64,000 nt of DNA, from contig CP136066.1 of the NCBI GenBank assembly GCA_032622095.1, positions 144,613,559 to 144,677,558 of the forward strand, in the 5' to 3' direction. The position numbers and the translations under genes were made by a program. Below, piece by piece: positions 22,240 to 33,000 of the stretch (the first letter of the stretch is position 1; each line of letters opens with the position of its first letter). The notes beneath the pieces were generated by a model. It was not told where the DNA came from and did no database searches. It was given only the letters and a program-made list of their open reading frames with translations. This DNA is from Siphonodentalium dalli (Eukaryota; Mollusca; Scaphopoda; Gadilida; Siphonodentaliidae).

Positions 22240-22329
22240 ATTCTGACCAAAGTTGTCAGTCGAAGGATTCTCCTCGGAGAATGGACTGGTGTATTCCATG
22301 AACCTCCGACTGGCAACTTTGGTCAGAAT
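22240..22329. repeat. Inverted repeat (hairpin) ATTCTGACCAAAGTTG
   Basis: The left arm ATTCTGACCAAAGTTGTCAG then TCGAAGGATTC pairs with the right arm GAACCTCCGACTGGCAACTT then TGGTCAGAAT. Arms are about 32 bp around a loop of about 27 bp. It may be a small MITE. Confidence 0.85.
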
Positions 22330-22383
22330 ATTATAGAAAGCTACTGAGTATTTTGGAACAGATACGGTATTGACATGTTTTAA

Positions 22384-23688
22384 AAATGAAAGTGTCAATG
22401 ACACTGTAGCTCAACTTTGTAAAGAAGGTAATTTTTTTGTGATGAGCAATGAATAGAGAGATTAAAAAGGAGTGTAAAAATGAGCAGTAAAGGATTTAGT
22501 CACACACAGAGTAAAATCCAAGATGGCTGCTGGCGGCCATGTTTTTTAGCCGAATGACCCCAAAATGACTCGTTCCCATCTACATGTTATTGTTAACATC
22601 CATGACCAATTTCATGATGATCAGACAAACAGTACGACCTGTAGCATGTGCTGCTAATGCATTGAATTTTGAAATCAAAGATGGCCACTGGCGGCCATGT
22701 TATTTGCCCGAATGACCCCAAGATGACTCGTTCCCATCTACATTCCAATTTCAACAGCCATGACAAATTTTATGATGATCAGACTAAAGGTACGACCTGT
22801 AGCCTGTGCTAAAGGATTTAGTCATACAAAGAGTAAAATCCAAGATGGCTGCTGGCGGCCATGTTTTTTGGCCGATTGACTCCAAAATTAATCGTTGCCA
22901 TCTACATGTCAATATTAACATCCATGACCAATTTCATGATGATCAGACAAACAGTACGACCTGTAGCATGTGCTGCTAATGCATTGAATTTTGAAATCAA
23001 AGATGGCCACTGGCGGCCATGTTATTTGCCCGAATGACCCCAAGATGACTCGTTCCCATCTACATTCCAATTTCAACAGCCATGACAAATTTCATGATGA
23101 TCAGACTAAAGGTACGACCTGTAGCCCGTGCTAAAGGATTTAGTCATACCTAGAGTAAAATCCAAGATGGCTGCTGGCGGCCATGTTTTTTGGCCGAATG
23201 ACCCCAAAATGACTCGTTCCCATCTACATGTCATTGTTAACATCCATGAAAACTTTTATAATGATCAGACTAAAGGTACGACCTGTAGCCCGTGCTAAAG
23301 GATTTAGTCATACAAAGAGTAAAATTCAAGATGGCTGCTGGTGGCCATGTTTTTGGGCCGAATGACCCCAAAATGACTCGTTCCCATCTACATGTCAATA
23401 TTAACATCCATGACAAATTTCATGATAATCAGATAAACAGTACGACCTGTGGCCCGTGCTAATGGATTGAATTTTGAAATCAAAGATGGCCGCTGGTGGC
23501 CATGTTTTTTTTCCAAATGACCCCAAAATGAATCATTCCGTTCTAAATGTTGATGTCAACAGCTATGACAAATTTCATAATGATCCGATCAAAGGTACGA
23601 CCTGTAGCCTGTATTGTTGACGCATCACGCACACACGGACGACAAAGCCATGGCAATAGCTCAAACTTTACAAAGTCAAGTTGAGCTA
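22384..23688. repeat. Complete TAGCTCAACTT element with about 165-bp internal tandem units
   Basis: It starts AATGAAAGTGTCAATGACAC, TGTAGCTCAACTTTG and ends CAATAGCTCAAACTTTACAA, AGTCAAGTTGAGCTA. The termini are inverted over TAGCTCAACTT. The inside is a tandem array. Each unit has AGTAAAATCCAAGATGGCTG, GCGGCCATGTTTTTTGGCCG, AATGACCCCAAAATGACTCG, TTAACATCCATGACAAATTT, CATGATGATCAGAC and TACGACCTGTAGCC. Two unit subtypes alternate (GGATTTAGTCATACAAAGAG and TGCATTGAATTTTGAAATCA). It has no coding capacity. Relatives are at 45788-47164 and 1219-4694. Confidence 0.88.
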
Positions 23689-24792
23689 ATAAACTAACAT
23701 ATACTTGTAACAGTCAAAATTCTATGTTTTGTGTTAGTTCCTCATATATTATGTTATTGTACATTTGCGCTCGCTTCAGCCATTTTGCATGCGTGGTGCT
23801 CACCAACCTCAAAACCACGTAATTCTCTACCATGGTCATTCCTATACGTTATAGATAGACACCGAGTTGGTATTGGATATGTAGGAGAAACAACGCCAAC
23901 GGCCCTTAACGGGGTTGTTTCTCCCGCATATCCAATACCACCGAGGTGTCTATCTTATTTAGAACATTTCTGACCGTATGGTGGTTCAAGATGTTAGAAA
24001 GCAGATACCAGAAAGACACAAATCATGTTAATTGATTGTGTAATATATACACTTTGAAAAATTAAATCTATATATTCTATTACCCCCTTCGCGAGCCCCA
24101 AGCATGATATTGTCTTTGTCGCTGATTAGCTTACCCCACGCTTTAATCTAATTAACACGTTGCTGTCGGGCGCATTTGCCCATTGAATGTCTCCAATCAG
24201 CTACTAATTTCCATATCAGCACGGGTGAGAAGAGTGAATTTTGCCAGTATCATAGCCTGAGTATAACTCAGTTACAGTATGCACACGTCACAAAATACTA
24301 CCCGGCGTACTTTGCACTTGTTTGTTAATTTTTCTCCAAAACTTCAGAATGTGGACCGAACACACATGAACGAACGTGAACATGAAATTGGTTGAAAATG
24401 TGATGCGACCACACTCCGCATTCGAAAGGGGGACTTACAGTTTGACTTAGCATTCTAAATAAGTAATGTTTGACTTATTGTCGAAACTGATTCTGCATGT
24501 GTGCTATTTTCGTCTGGCGAAGATGAACAAAGTAATTTTCTAAACTTTCTGTGTCAACGTTATCTAATGGATATTACATAGTTATATATGTTATCAGCAT
24601 GGCATCCATTATATAAGCGAAATAAACATCACATGCGCCTGGAGGTAAATGACGATCCGGCCGATGATCCAACTGATGTTTTCCGTTAATATTGGAATAA
24701 AAAACTCTTTCGAGGAGCCGTTTTCGTATTATACTGCTTATCGGATTTATTTATGCCATAAATTCGAAGTTGGATTTACAAGCAGTTCTTGA
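23689..24792. other. Mostly unrecognised; holds one strong hairpin
   Basis: Apart from the inverted repeat at 23853-23955 and a short segment at about 24590-24630 shared with 10391-10432, nothing was recognised. Confidence 0.4.
23853..23955. repeat. Long imperfect hairpin
   Basis: AGATAGACACCGAGTTGGTA, TTGGATATGTAGGAGAAACA, ACG pairs with GGTTGTTTCTCCCGCATATC, CAATACCACCGAGGTGTCTA. Arms are about 43 bp with few mismatches, and the loop region CCAACGGCCCTTAACGGGG can itself pair. It may be a foldback MITE or a transcribed hairpin. Confidence 0.88.
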
Positions 24793-26671
24793 CCAACGTA
24801 AGTTATCGAATGAGGTTATTTACTGTAAATATATAGTAGTCGTTGCATGTGTAAAACGATCTTCAATTTCCACATTTTGACTTGCATTTTCTTAACATTT
24901 TATGAAATTCCATGTTATCAACGTAACTATTCCACTTAAGCAGTGTTTCCGCCAGGCCGGCTGTGGGTCCGTCCCACGGACCCATTCCCCTCGCAGATGA
25001 TCTGTTTGATTCAAACATGTACCAAAAGTCAGCAGCAATATGTCATAAAAAATCCGGCTGCAAAGGGAATTCGGCGGGTTAAACAGAATACTGGTGAAAA
25101 AGCGGATCAATTGAGCACATTGTGTTACCGGTACAGCGTAACCCTTTGAAATCAAAGGCCAAAACTACAACGTAATGTTTGGTGTGCATAGAAATAGCGA
25201 CGTTATATACAGCGTAATAAATGTCGCGGTAACATCAAAGAATGTCGGACTGCTGAGTACGGATATTATTTTGCACGGGATTTGTATGGTTGAAACTACT
25301 CACGCTTGGAGATCCCGTGCTATCGTACGATTACACAATTTGATCAAAGAATGCCAAATTGCTGAGTTAGGCAGAGTTGGGATCAACATATGCCAACAGG
25401 CGGTTCTCCTACCAAAGGAGGTATCTACCTCCGAGATCCCGTGCTATCGTACTATTACAATACAGAACCTATTCCAAATTAGTCTTTATAGCGGGAATTC
25501 ATAGTGACAACACCATTCATTTGACCCATATTACATGCATGGAGTATAAACACAAAAAACATACCCCCCCCCCCAAAAAAATATGGAGATAAAGTCAAAG
25601 TACGGTCAATAATAGTTTCGTTGTCCCGCCTGGGTCCCCAAACACAAACAACGGCGCACATGTTCCCATTTCCCGCCAAAACTCAATTATATTTTATAAC
25701 ACATTAGCTAAAACTCTATAGCAGCAGTCGTCAGTTGTTGGACTAATACAGACTATTGACAAGCTACACGTTCCGAGTTTGAAAGATTTCACTACCATTC
25801 GTACTTCGCCGCTATAAATATCTCCTGCAGACAAACCCTGCAGTATATATGACGTCACAGCGCACAAATAGTTTTACGATTGACAGAATACATGGAATAT
25901 ATCAGTTTCATTTTCACGGAAGCTACTTGAAATTCCAGGAAATACTTAATTCAATTCTCCCAGCTAGGTATTATTGGACAATGCATAGATGCTTTTTAGT
26001 GTTTAGTTTCATTATACCTGTCGAAATCTTATTGTAAGTTATAAATATTTTAACACTGTAACTTGTTGCGTGATATAGTCTTCAATCAGACGGCAGTCTT
26101 ACGTGCGTAATTACATGATTAATTATCTGGATACCATCAACAGAATTAATGCACCCACGGAAAATGATCAACTTGCGTAATATACGTAGCTTTGGATTGC
26201 TTTGTGGGACACTCAGGTGCAAGGAAATGGCTACTTTTCAGTGTCAAATAACAAAATTTTCACCCGACGGGACGAACCATGGTCGCCCCGTCGCGTTATG
26301 TGTTTCCCCTTGGTGGAAACCCTGACTTAAGTTCTAGTGTGGCGTACTCGGCAATACAAACTGATTTTTATTATCAACATTTAAATATTTGGCATGATGT
26401 GTCGCCTCCCCGCATTGTATGTTGATACGTCCCTGCATTTGCTTGTTGTAAGAAAACTTGGTGTAACAGCGCATATCAGTAACGCTTATAAGTGGACCAA
26501 TCTTTTGATTGAATGCTCGGGAGTGTAGTTGGTCAATCAATGAGTGTTGCGGGAATACAATGCCTATATATAGGCATATATTATTTTAATCACGCAGCAC
26601 ATGCGATGACCTAAAGATCTTTGCAGTAAATAACGCTCGGTCACCGGACCTCAATGGATAACTTACATTGG
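24793..26671. mobile_element. TIR element (CCAACGTAAGTTAT ends), 1.9 kb
   Basis: The left end is CCAACGTAAGTTATCGAATG followed by AGGTTATTTACTGTAAATA. The right end, reverse-complemented, is CCAATGTAAGTTATCCATTG followed by AGGTCCGGTGACCGAGCGTT. These are the same ends as the 474-bp element at 9640-10113. Internal repeats include GAGATCCCGTGCTATCGTAC twice (25310 and 25432). No transposase-like frame was seen; the longest frames (about 109 codons) match nothing I recognise. Confidence 0.7.
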
Positions 26672-27038
26672 CGTTATAATGTATTTTCTAAATTGATACT
26701 GCTGTGTGTTTGTGTGTAAGACCCCTCCTCCCACCTCAGCCAACCATATTGGTCGAGACGACTTGAATCGAACCAAGTGTCTGACTTATTGTCTCAACAA
26801 TTGGATATTAAATTTGTTTTAATATTCAACAGTTGGATATCCGTAATATCCAATTGTCACACCCAGATATTCAACGGTTGTGTCAATTACACATCAATAC
26901 AACAAGCCCATTGTGTCTATTCGTCACCTGCTACAAACAATGGATGACATCACGGAAATGTTCTAAATATGCAGAGAGTCTTGTTTTATGCTTAACTATA
27001 GCGACAAATTCATCCCAAATTAAGGAATAAATATTAAC
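26672..27038. other. Unrecognised, with an ATATCCAATTG hairpin
   Basis: ACAATTGGATATTAAATTTG at 26797 and GTAATATCCAATTGT ending at 26856 form an inverted repeat. Direct GGATAT copies lie between them. No exon was recognised. Confidence 0.5.
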
Positions 27039-27263
27039 CTTTCCATGACTGGACCTTCCTGAAATTTTGCGAAAACCCTGTGCCAATGCATTCTCTTATA
27101 TATACAAGTCTCCCATATGGAGCCTCGCATATATAAGAGAAAACATTGGCCTATCAATATTTACCTTGACCTTGTAAGCCAGTGCATTCTCTTATATATG
27201 GGAGGCTCCCTATGGAAGGATCTCTAATGTTGCTCCAGCACAGCTCCCATCATGAAGGGTTAC
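27039..27263. mobile_element. Palindromic MITE, CCATGACTGGA family
   Basis: ACCTTTCCATGACTGGACCT, GCGAAAACCCTGTGCCAATG, CATTCTCTTATATATACAAG and inverted GCCTCGCATATATAAGAGAA, ending CCCATCATGAAGGGTTA. Same family as 13601 and 51226. Confidence 0.78.
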
Positions 27264-27386
27264 GAATTGTGTACACGTAGTTCAGACGTTGTGCTCCAAA
27301 ATTTTGAAATGGTACGATAGACCTGTTTGGTTGGAATAACATTACTTGATTTAAATATTTCAACGACTGGCTACCTTAACACTCAC
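27264..27386. other. Intron of the FLYWCH gene
   Basis: DNA just downstream (minus strand) of the donor of the FLYWCH exon; nothing was recognised. Any further exon of that gene must lie at lower coordinates and I could not identify it. Confidence 0.5.
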
Positions 27387-27634
27387 CTTAAATAAGTAGT
27401 TAGTCATCTCGGATTTCTCATTCTTGATAAATATTCTTTGTCTGTTTCTAGGTATACCAAAACTATTTAAATGTGATGACCTTCTTCGAGCAGCGACAGT
27501 TTTATAGGTGGGAGTTTTAGGAGGATGCTTATGGTCAGGGCCTTTAATTTTGAAGACATCACCTCTCTGCCGGATATTCACAGCACAAATCATCTTAGTA
27601 TTCCGCACACTACATCTCCATGTTATGAGATCAC
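27387..27634 (-). CDS. FLYWCH zinc-finger protein, second half of the finger
   Basis: A 248-nt exon. The acceptor is TATATATAG|GTG, read after a split Gly codon, and the donor is TTTAAG|GTGAGT. It encodes DLITWRCSVRNTKMICAVNI, RQRGDVFKIKGPDHKHPP and a basic tail (AARRRSSHLNSFGIPRNRQR, NEKSEMTNYLFK). Together with the exon at 29393-29951 it gives the FLYWCH pattern: Y-x-L-x-R-K-S, W-R-C, second Cys, then H-x-H. In the provisional numbering the metal ligands are C203, C212, H230 and H232. The frame continues into the donor without a stop, so at least one more exon follows at lower coordinates. FLYWCH fingers bind DNA or mediate protein contacts in nuclear regulators. The specific role of this one is unknown. 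Confidence 0.9.
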
Positions 27635-27717
27635 CTATATATAAAACAAACTCAAGTTTAGATTTATATAATGATGAGAAACACTCCAATCACATGTTTC
27701 AAACAGAATCACAAATA

Positions 27718-27930
27718 CAGTAATGCTCTAAGTAATCGACTTCTTAACCACAGCAGAATTATGGGTAACTTTTCAGGATTTAGTCGGAAATATGGCTTGT
27801 TGCCATTCACCGGAAAGCTCTCACAGAGAGCCTTCCAATGAATGGCAACAAGCCATATTTATGACTAAATCCTGAAAAGTTACCCATAATTCTGCTGTGG
27901 TTAAGAAGTAGATTACTTAGAGCATTACTG
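27718..27930. mobile_element. Full-length 213-bp palindromic MITE with TA target site
   Basis: CAGTAATGCTCTAAGTAATC on the left and GATTACTTAGAGCATTACTG on the right, TA on both flanks, axis at GCTCTCACAGAGAGC. It is nearly perfectly self-complementary. It lies in the FLYWCH intron 84 bp from the acceptor of the exon at 27387-27634. Confidence 0.92.
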
Positions 27931-27944
27931 TAATTATGCCAAAA

Positions 27945-28296
27945 TAAGTTATGATCATAAATTTGATATCCAAATAGTCAGAAAACAGTGTCAATGTTAT
28001 AAACAAATTACATGCACTTGACTATTATTGGCGCAATCACTGCCGTAATGTGTATGTCCAATAATGTGTCACAAATAAATAAGTAAATGTTTACATTTGT
28101 GCGTTGTGTTCTCTGATAATGTTTTATTATCTAAACATTTCCCACCAACAAATACATGTATCAATACTTCTGCTCTTGTGTTATCATTTCACTTGGCATA
28201 TATATTATATACTTAACATCCCTCCAAATGAATAATAGACCATTCCAAAGTATATTTTTAAAACTAAGTGGTAGAATCCATTTATTATAGAAAGGT
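27945..28296. repeat. Paralogue of fumarase intron segments (10480-10633 and 11405-11610)
   Basis: CCAAAATAAGTTATGATCAT, TATAAACAAATTACATGCAC, AAGTAAATGTTTACATTTGT, then TTTATTATCTAAACATTTCC, ACATCCCTCCAAATGAATAA and TAGACCATTCCAAAGTATAT follow the same order as the two segments flanking the fumarase exon at 10953. About 770 bp including that exon is absent here. Confidence 0.75.
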
Positions 28297-28807
28297 TTAA
28301 TTTAAAATTGCATGTAAATAGAGAAACAAACATTATGTGAGCCCATAATGCATTGATATGCTCAAATGTTCCCATAAATGTAGCATAGTACTTTACTGTA
28401 CATACATTGTACATGAAACTGGTGAAAATAACCTGTTCTGCTATTCTACAAGATACATTGCATGTATGTGAACTAAAGCAGAAAGTGTAGTTTTGTAGAT
28501 AACTATCCTGGAAATGATAACCTATTAGATATTAAACCATCTGCGCCTTTCTGCGTCAATTTTATTTACTAGATTTAATTCCTCTGGACATATTCATTGA
28601 TACTCAGTTATAGATATTTGGTATATTGTTCTATTTTTTACATCTTTAAATGGTGAGATAGGACCGCACATCATCACAAGAATAAAGATATTTACAATTA
28701 AACAATGTGCAGATGGTTATTCTCCTGTGTTAACATTTTCAGGATAGATACCTCTGCAAAACCTACAAATACTACATCTTCCACTGAAATAAATCTCAGA
28801 ATGACAC
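28297..28807. other. FLYWCH intron, nothing recognised
   Basis: AT-rich intron DNA with no structure noticed. Confidence 0.45.
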
Positions 28808-29308
28808 ACACTGTATACACCCGTCAGTAAGCCCATCCCTGTCTATGTTTTACTCCCAAAAAGTCATGGAGTGGTCCTGAAAGATAAGCCCACCCCCATT
28901 TTTAGAACATATAGGGCGAGTATACATATAAACTCTCAATGAAGATGACAAATATTTATGCACAAAAAGAGCATTACTCCAGCTAATTTCCATTGCAAAC
29001 TTATAGAATACGACCTGCCCCATTGTGTTTCATAAAATGCTGTATTACAATATATAAGATGATCTTTTTGTCTTATATTAAACAACTATCTAACATAATA
29101 AAACACAAAACGATTGTTTTCATTAATTAAAATAATATTCATCATGATTCATATCAAACATAACATTAGATTAGCATTATCAATGCAAACTGAGATTTTG
29201 CATGTGGGGGTTGTAATCTTGTAAGCTCGATTGTAAGCCCAGTCCTAAGTTTTTTTGTCAAAACAATACACTGGCCTGCCGGGCTTACTGATGGGTGTAT
29301 ACAGTAAC
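28808..29308. mobile_element. Small TIR element (ACTGTATACACCC ends), about 500 bp
   Basis: The left end CACTGTATACACCCGTCAGT followed by AAGCCCATCCC mirrors the right end GGGCTTACTGATGGGTGTAT followed by ACAGTA. An AAGCCCAC/GTAAGCCCAG pair lies inside. There is no coding capacity. Confidence 0.65.
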
Positions 29309-29392
29309 AGATTTTTGCTACAACTGGTAAATGCCTACGTTCAACCTCAACAATTGACATTTTCATTTAACATCAAATATACAAGTACACAC

Positions 29393-29951
29393 CATCTCTT
29401 GTACTTTTCCTCTTCAAGGTGTATGAGTATCCTCGGTTGTCATAGAGTTTATCACAGTGTCGAGACGACGATGATTGAACAATGGCGTATGTTATCTCGT
29501 CACCTTCCTTCCAGTTTTGATTAATGAACCCAGGATCCAGTCTACACTTAACAGCCGGAGAAGAGTCACTCCCAGCATTCTCAGATATCATCGAGCCGTC
29601 GATTATCGATGCATCAGGCTCTCCGTCCATATCAACCATGCTTGAATCGACCATGCTTGAATCGACCATGCTTGATTCGTCATGCGTGATGTCATCTTCA
29701 CCCATGGTTTCATTTTCCTCGCCCATCTCATTTGACATCTCATCTGGATTCTCTTGGACATGGATGACAGGCTTGATGTCTTCGCTGATGTGGAATTCTG
29801 GATTGACGGCAACAACAGTGTGACCGTCAATAACCTGTGCTTCCCCCATCCCATCTTCGGTGATTGTTTGGACTATTGTATAGGTGCCATCCTCGAGAGA
29901 GGCATTGTTGTATGTGACAATTATCTGATTCCCACTCATGCATTCAACGTT
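29393..29951 (-). CDS. FLYWCH zinc-finger protein, acidic N-terminal region and first half of the finger
   Basis: A 559-nt exon. The acceptor is CTCTTTGCAG|AAC and the donor is GATG|GTGTGT, leaving one base of a Gly codon that the exon at 27634 completes. It reads NVECMSGNQIIVTYNNASLE, GTYTIVQTITEDGMGEAQVI, then an acidic Ser/Met-rich stretch with ESSMVDSSMVDSSMVDMDGE, then HCDKLYDNRGYSYTLKRKST. The last 25 or so residues begin the FLYWCH finger. The acidic region (many D/E, a three-times repeated SSMVD) looks like a disordered activation- or interaction-type segment. With the proposed first exon and the second finger exon, 278 residues are visible. The gene is unnamed; I recognise only the finger. 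Several MITEs sit in its introns. Confidence 0.88.
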
Positions 29952-30028
29952 CTGCAAAGAGAACAGTGAGAAACTAGCGGGACTAAGGATACGGTAACTC
30001 TCACAAAGCAAGTCTGCAAATAGTGTGT

Positions 30029-30130
30029 CTGTCATTTGCAGAATGCAGTCCCCAGAAGGTGAATTTAGTGACGCTATCCCACATGTTGGGCTAGTGTCAC
30101 CAAATCCACCCTCCGGGAACCTCATTTTGC
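30029..30130. mobile_element. Palindromic MITE, GTCCCCAGAGGGTGAATTTAG family, copy 1
   Basis: CTGTCATTTGCAGAATGCAG, GTGAATTTAGTGACGCTATC, GGGCTAGTGTCACCAAATCC and ACCCTCCGGGAACCTCATTT. The two halves are complementary about the central ACATGTTGGG. Confidence 0.8.
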
Positions 30131-30330
30131 TTAGGCCTACATGTAGGATCAGATTGAATTTCCCCAGTTGAAGTTGGTGATGTTCACTCATTAGTCACCC
30201 CGATTATGCATTTTATTTTCTGCAAATTATGGGATATAGAAACTTCCCAGAAGGTCAAAAGTAACTAAAACCAATGTTAATTTGAGACTCTAGATCTAAA
30301 TAGTACTAGTACATGTATATCCCACAAGAT

Positions 30331-30400
30331 GAGGCCTAAGCTGTGCGGGATAGCATTATTAAATTCACCCTCTGGGGACCTCATTCCGCAAATGACAGAC
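30331..30400. mobile_element. Same MITE family, half copy
   Basis: GCGGGATAGCATTATTAAAT, TCACCCTCTGGGGACCTCAT and TCCGCAAATGACAG: the right arm only. Confidence 0.75.
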
Positions 30401-30660
30401 ATACTATTTGCAGGCTTGCCACAGTGCAATTGGAGTAAATTAAGGGTTGTCAATACATGTATTAACACAATTTCAACTAAAGAAAAGGTTTTTCAACATG
30501 TTTAGAGTGATGATGAAAAATATCAATTAGACCAAAAAATATTGGTTGGTCGGATGACATGAAGACTTCAGGAATTAGTTTCTTTCTCCCACCATGAATG
30601 ATCCAATTATGCTGCTGGGGTTCAGTACTTAATACAGAAATCAAGTCTGAGCTCAGTGCG

Positions 30661-30786
30661 CCTGTCATTGCAGAATGAGGTCCCCCAGAGGGTGAATTTA
30701 GTGTCGCTATCAGGCAGTGGGCTAGCATCACCAAATTCACCCTCTTGGGACCTCACTCTGCATGGCCTCATCTGCCAATGACAGGC
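30661..30786. mobile_element. Same MITE family, full copy
   Basis: CCTGTCATTGCAGAATGAGG to CATCTGCCAATGACAGG, with GAGGGTGAATTTAGTGTCGC inverted as AGCATCACCAAATTCACCCT. It is the longest copy in the window. Confidence 0.85.
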
Positions 30787-31704
30787 ACACTAAACTCAGG
30801 CTTGGCAGATTTTGGAGGGCGGGTGGCAATTTAGTCAGGACCTGGTCATGTGTTGTCAATTTGGATATAACATTTGTAAAAATAACTACTTTGAGCAAGA
30901 TTATTCTCCATTTCTATTTTACCCCCCACAGGAGTGTTTCACATTACTTAAAGTATAAATTCATTGCTCTAAATGAAATAGCCATGGTGATGATGATGAT
31001 AATTTTTCAACCCAAACTTTTTATTATTTGTATTATCATCAAAACCTGAGTAGCATATATGATATTCAAATCCCTCAACAAAAGTAATCCTAGGTATGGA
31101 ATTTATTGGATGGATAGCAGAAAATTGTCAGAGGCAAAACTAACCAACTGCCCGACCACAACCGGATACCCTGGTTTAAATACTTTTACACCCATGAGTT
31201 AAGACACATACCACATAGAATAATAACATAAATAAAATGCATAAATTTTATTCATTGAAGAATAAAGAGTATTTCATTGTTTGATTTATCCTATGGGTAC
31301 CGTATCATAAGAATAAATCTACCAGACATTGTAGTTTTGCCCTCTATCTATGGTTATGTTCATTCACCTGCCACCCCCTAACATTATACCCCCCCCACCT
31401 CTGAACCCTCGATCAACACTCAACCTTACCAAAGTATTAATTATTAACTGCCACAGGGGTCCGGGGAATCAATATTCCCATCTGACCCCTATGTCAATCC
31501 CCCCACCCCCCATTATAGACTGTAAACTCTTTCATGTGTTGAGACTCCAAGCTCATAATGTAAATAAGGGTAAGCATAATATAATAGAACAAGCAGGGTT
31601 CGTCACATTGGAACTGTGCCTGAGTGTGAATTTAATCTGATTGTAATATTTCCTGGTCATTTGTACAAATCTCTATCTATATAGTGAACAAAACCTTGAG
31701 TGTC
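30787..31704. other. FLYWCH intron; one segment repeated at 35.95 kb
   Basis: About 30852-30955 (GTCAATTTGGATATAACATT, TATTCTCCATTTCTATTTTA, AGGAGTGTTTCACATTACTT) recurs as a direct copy at 35945-36045. About 31365-31515 is C-rich (CCCCCCCACC, CCCCCACCCCCC). No exon was recognised. Confidence 0.55.
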
Positions 31705-33000
31705 TTAGGCCTAAAAAAATAATACCTTTGTTTCCGCTAACGAGCTAAACAAAATTAGGGTAGGTAGTATAGGCTTAACTTTTTTTTTTTTGTTAACTTT
31801 TTTTCTTCTTCAGTATCTTTAAAAATAACTGTATAATACTTGTCAATAACCCAAACTATGCACTTCTTAGCCCCAATCAGGTTAACCCAGATGACAGAGG
31901 AACTAGAAACTCCAATTCAATCTTACATATGCTTTAATATTTACATATATACTAGTCTATATACTAAGATAGTCTTTGATAATCCTAATATTTCCTATAT
32001 GGTCTGGCGACAACTGGAGTCAGTCCAGCACCACTGCACTGTTCACATATTGGAGTGACCGTCTTGTACCGATCTCTTAAGGATGGCTTCACAACACCAC
32101 CTTCTCCGCATTCAGTGAAGGATCTAGGTATTTTTTGGGGACACCTGTTTTTGGGCAATGATATGCCGAAGGCATAACCTGAAGGCCTGATCGGAGGAAT
32201 GTTTGGGAAGGGTGACCCCCTGATGATGGTGGGGGTTCTTCCCCTGGAAATTTTTTGAAAATCCATTGCATTTAGAGCTAATCTAAGGCTCTTTGAGTCA
32301 GTATTTTGAATTTTACAGAGAGGTCAATTTTATCAAGTTTCTCAAGCATAACTTTGGAACTTTTTATATATGTATGGATTGGAAATGCTTATAAGTTATT
32401 GTCAGATATCTTTTGGTTCTATGGATTATGCTTTATATCGGAAGCCTTATCCTGCTTGAAATTAGACTTGCCATCATCACTCTATTAAATTCATAAATAG
32501 GCTATTTTATAAAATTCAAGTGAGACACATACCGTACATAATATACTACATGTGTACACATGTAATACAGAAATCCTACATGTACATGTAGTACAGAAAC
32601 AATGTACATGTATTAAGGTAGTAATGACTATATATGGTACCAATCTCTATGTTAATTTTTCATTTGGTATTATGAGATCCCATTTGATAACCAGGTTGAT
32701 TTGATCAAATTGTTAATGTTCCTGTGCTGTAATTGATTGAAAAACTGAAGTCTGAACGCTGAATGATAACATACCGTACCTGAACTCAAATTATTTGAAG
32801 TTTTCACAGATGAAAGCTAGATAAAGCCAAACATACTTTACAGTATGATTCCAACTGTTAAACTTAAATCTTTTTGTAAACTTAAATTTCTTTTGTCAAT
32901 ATATATAAATATATATATGGCAATAAAAAGTTTAGGGTCGGCGGTTTAAAATAGGGTCGGTCGGGTTAGCGGAAACAAACGTATTTTTTTTTAGGCCTTA
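31705..33000. mobile_element. TIR element (TTAGGCCTAAAAAAA ends), 1.3 kb
   Basis: The left end is TTAGGCCTAAAAAAATAATA followed by CCTTTGTTTCCGCTAACG. The right end, reverse-complemented, is TAAGGCCTAAAAAAAAATAC followed by GTTTGTTTCCGCTAACC. The inverted arms are about 38 bp. Inside, about 32115-32265 (TGCCGAAGGCATAACCTGAA, GGTTCTTCCCCTGGAAATTT) looks like another dispersed repeat. TACATGTACATGTAGTAC words lie at 32550-32620. No transposase was seen. Confidence 0.75.

Noticed and set aside
29524-29854. Open frames on both strands overlapping the acidic FLYWCH exon
   Set aside because: They are shadows of the true minus-strand exon, whose splice phase and FLYWCH continuation fix the reading frame.
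29969-30191. Upstream extension of the FLYWCH exon frame
   Set aside because: It runs through a CTCTTTGCAG acceptor into a palindromic MITE, so it is intron.
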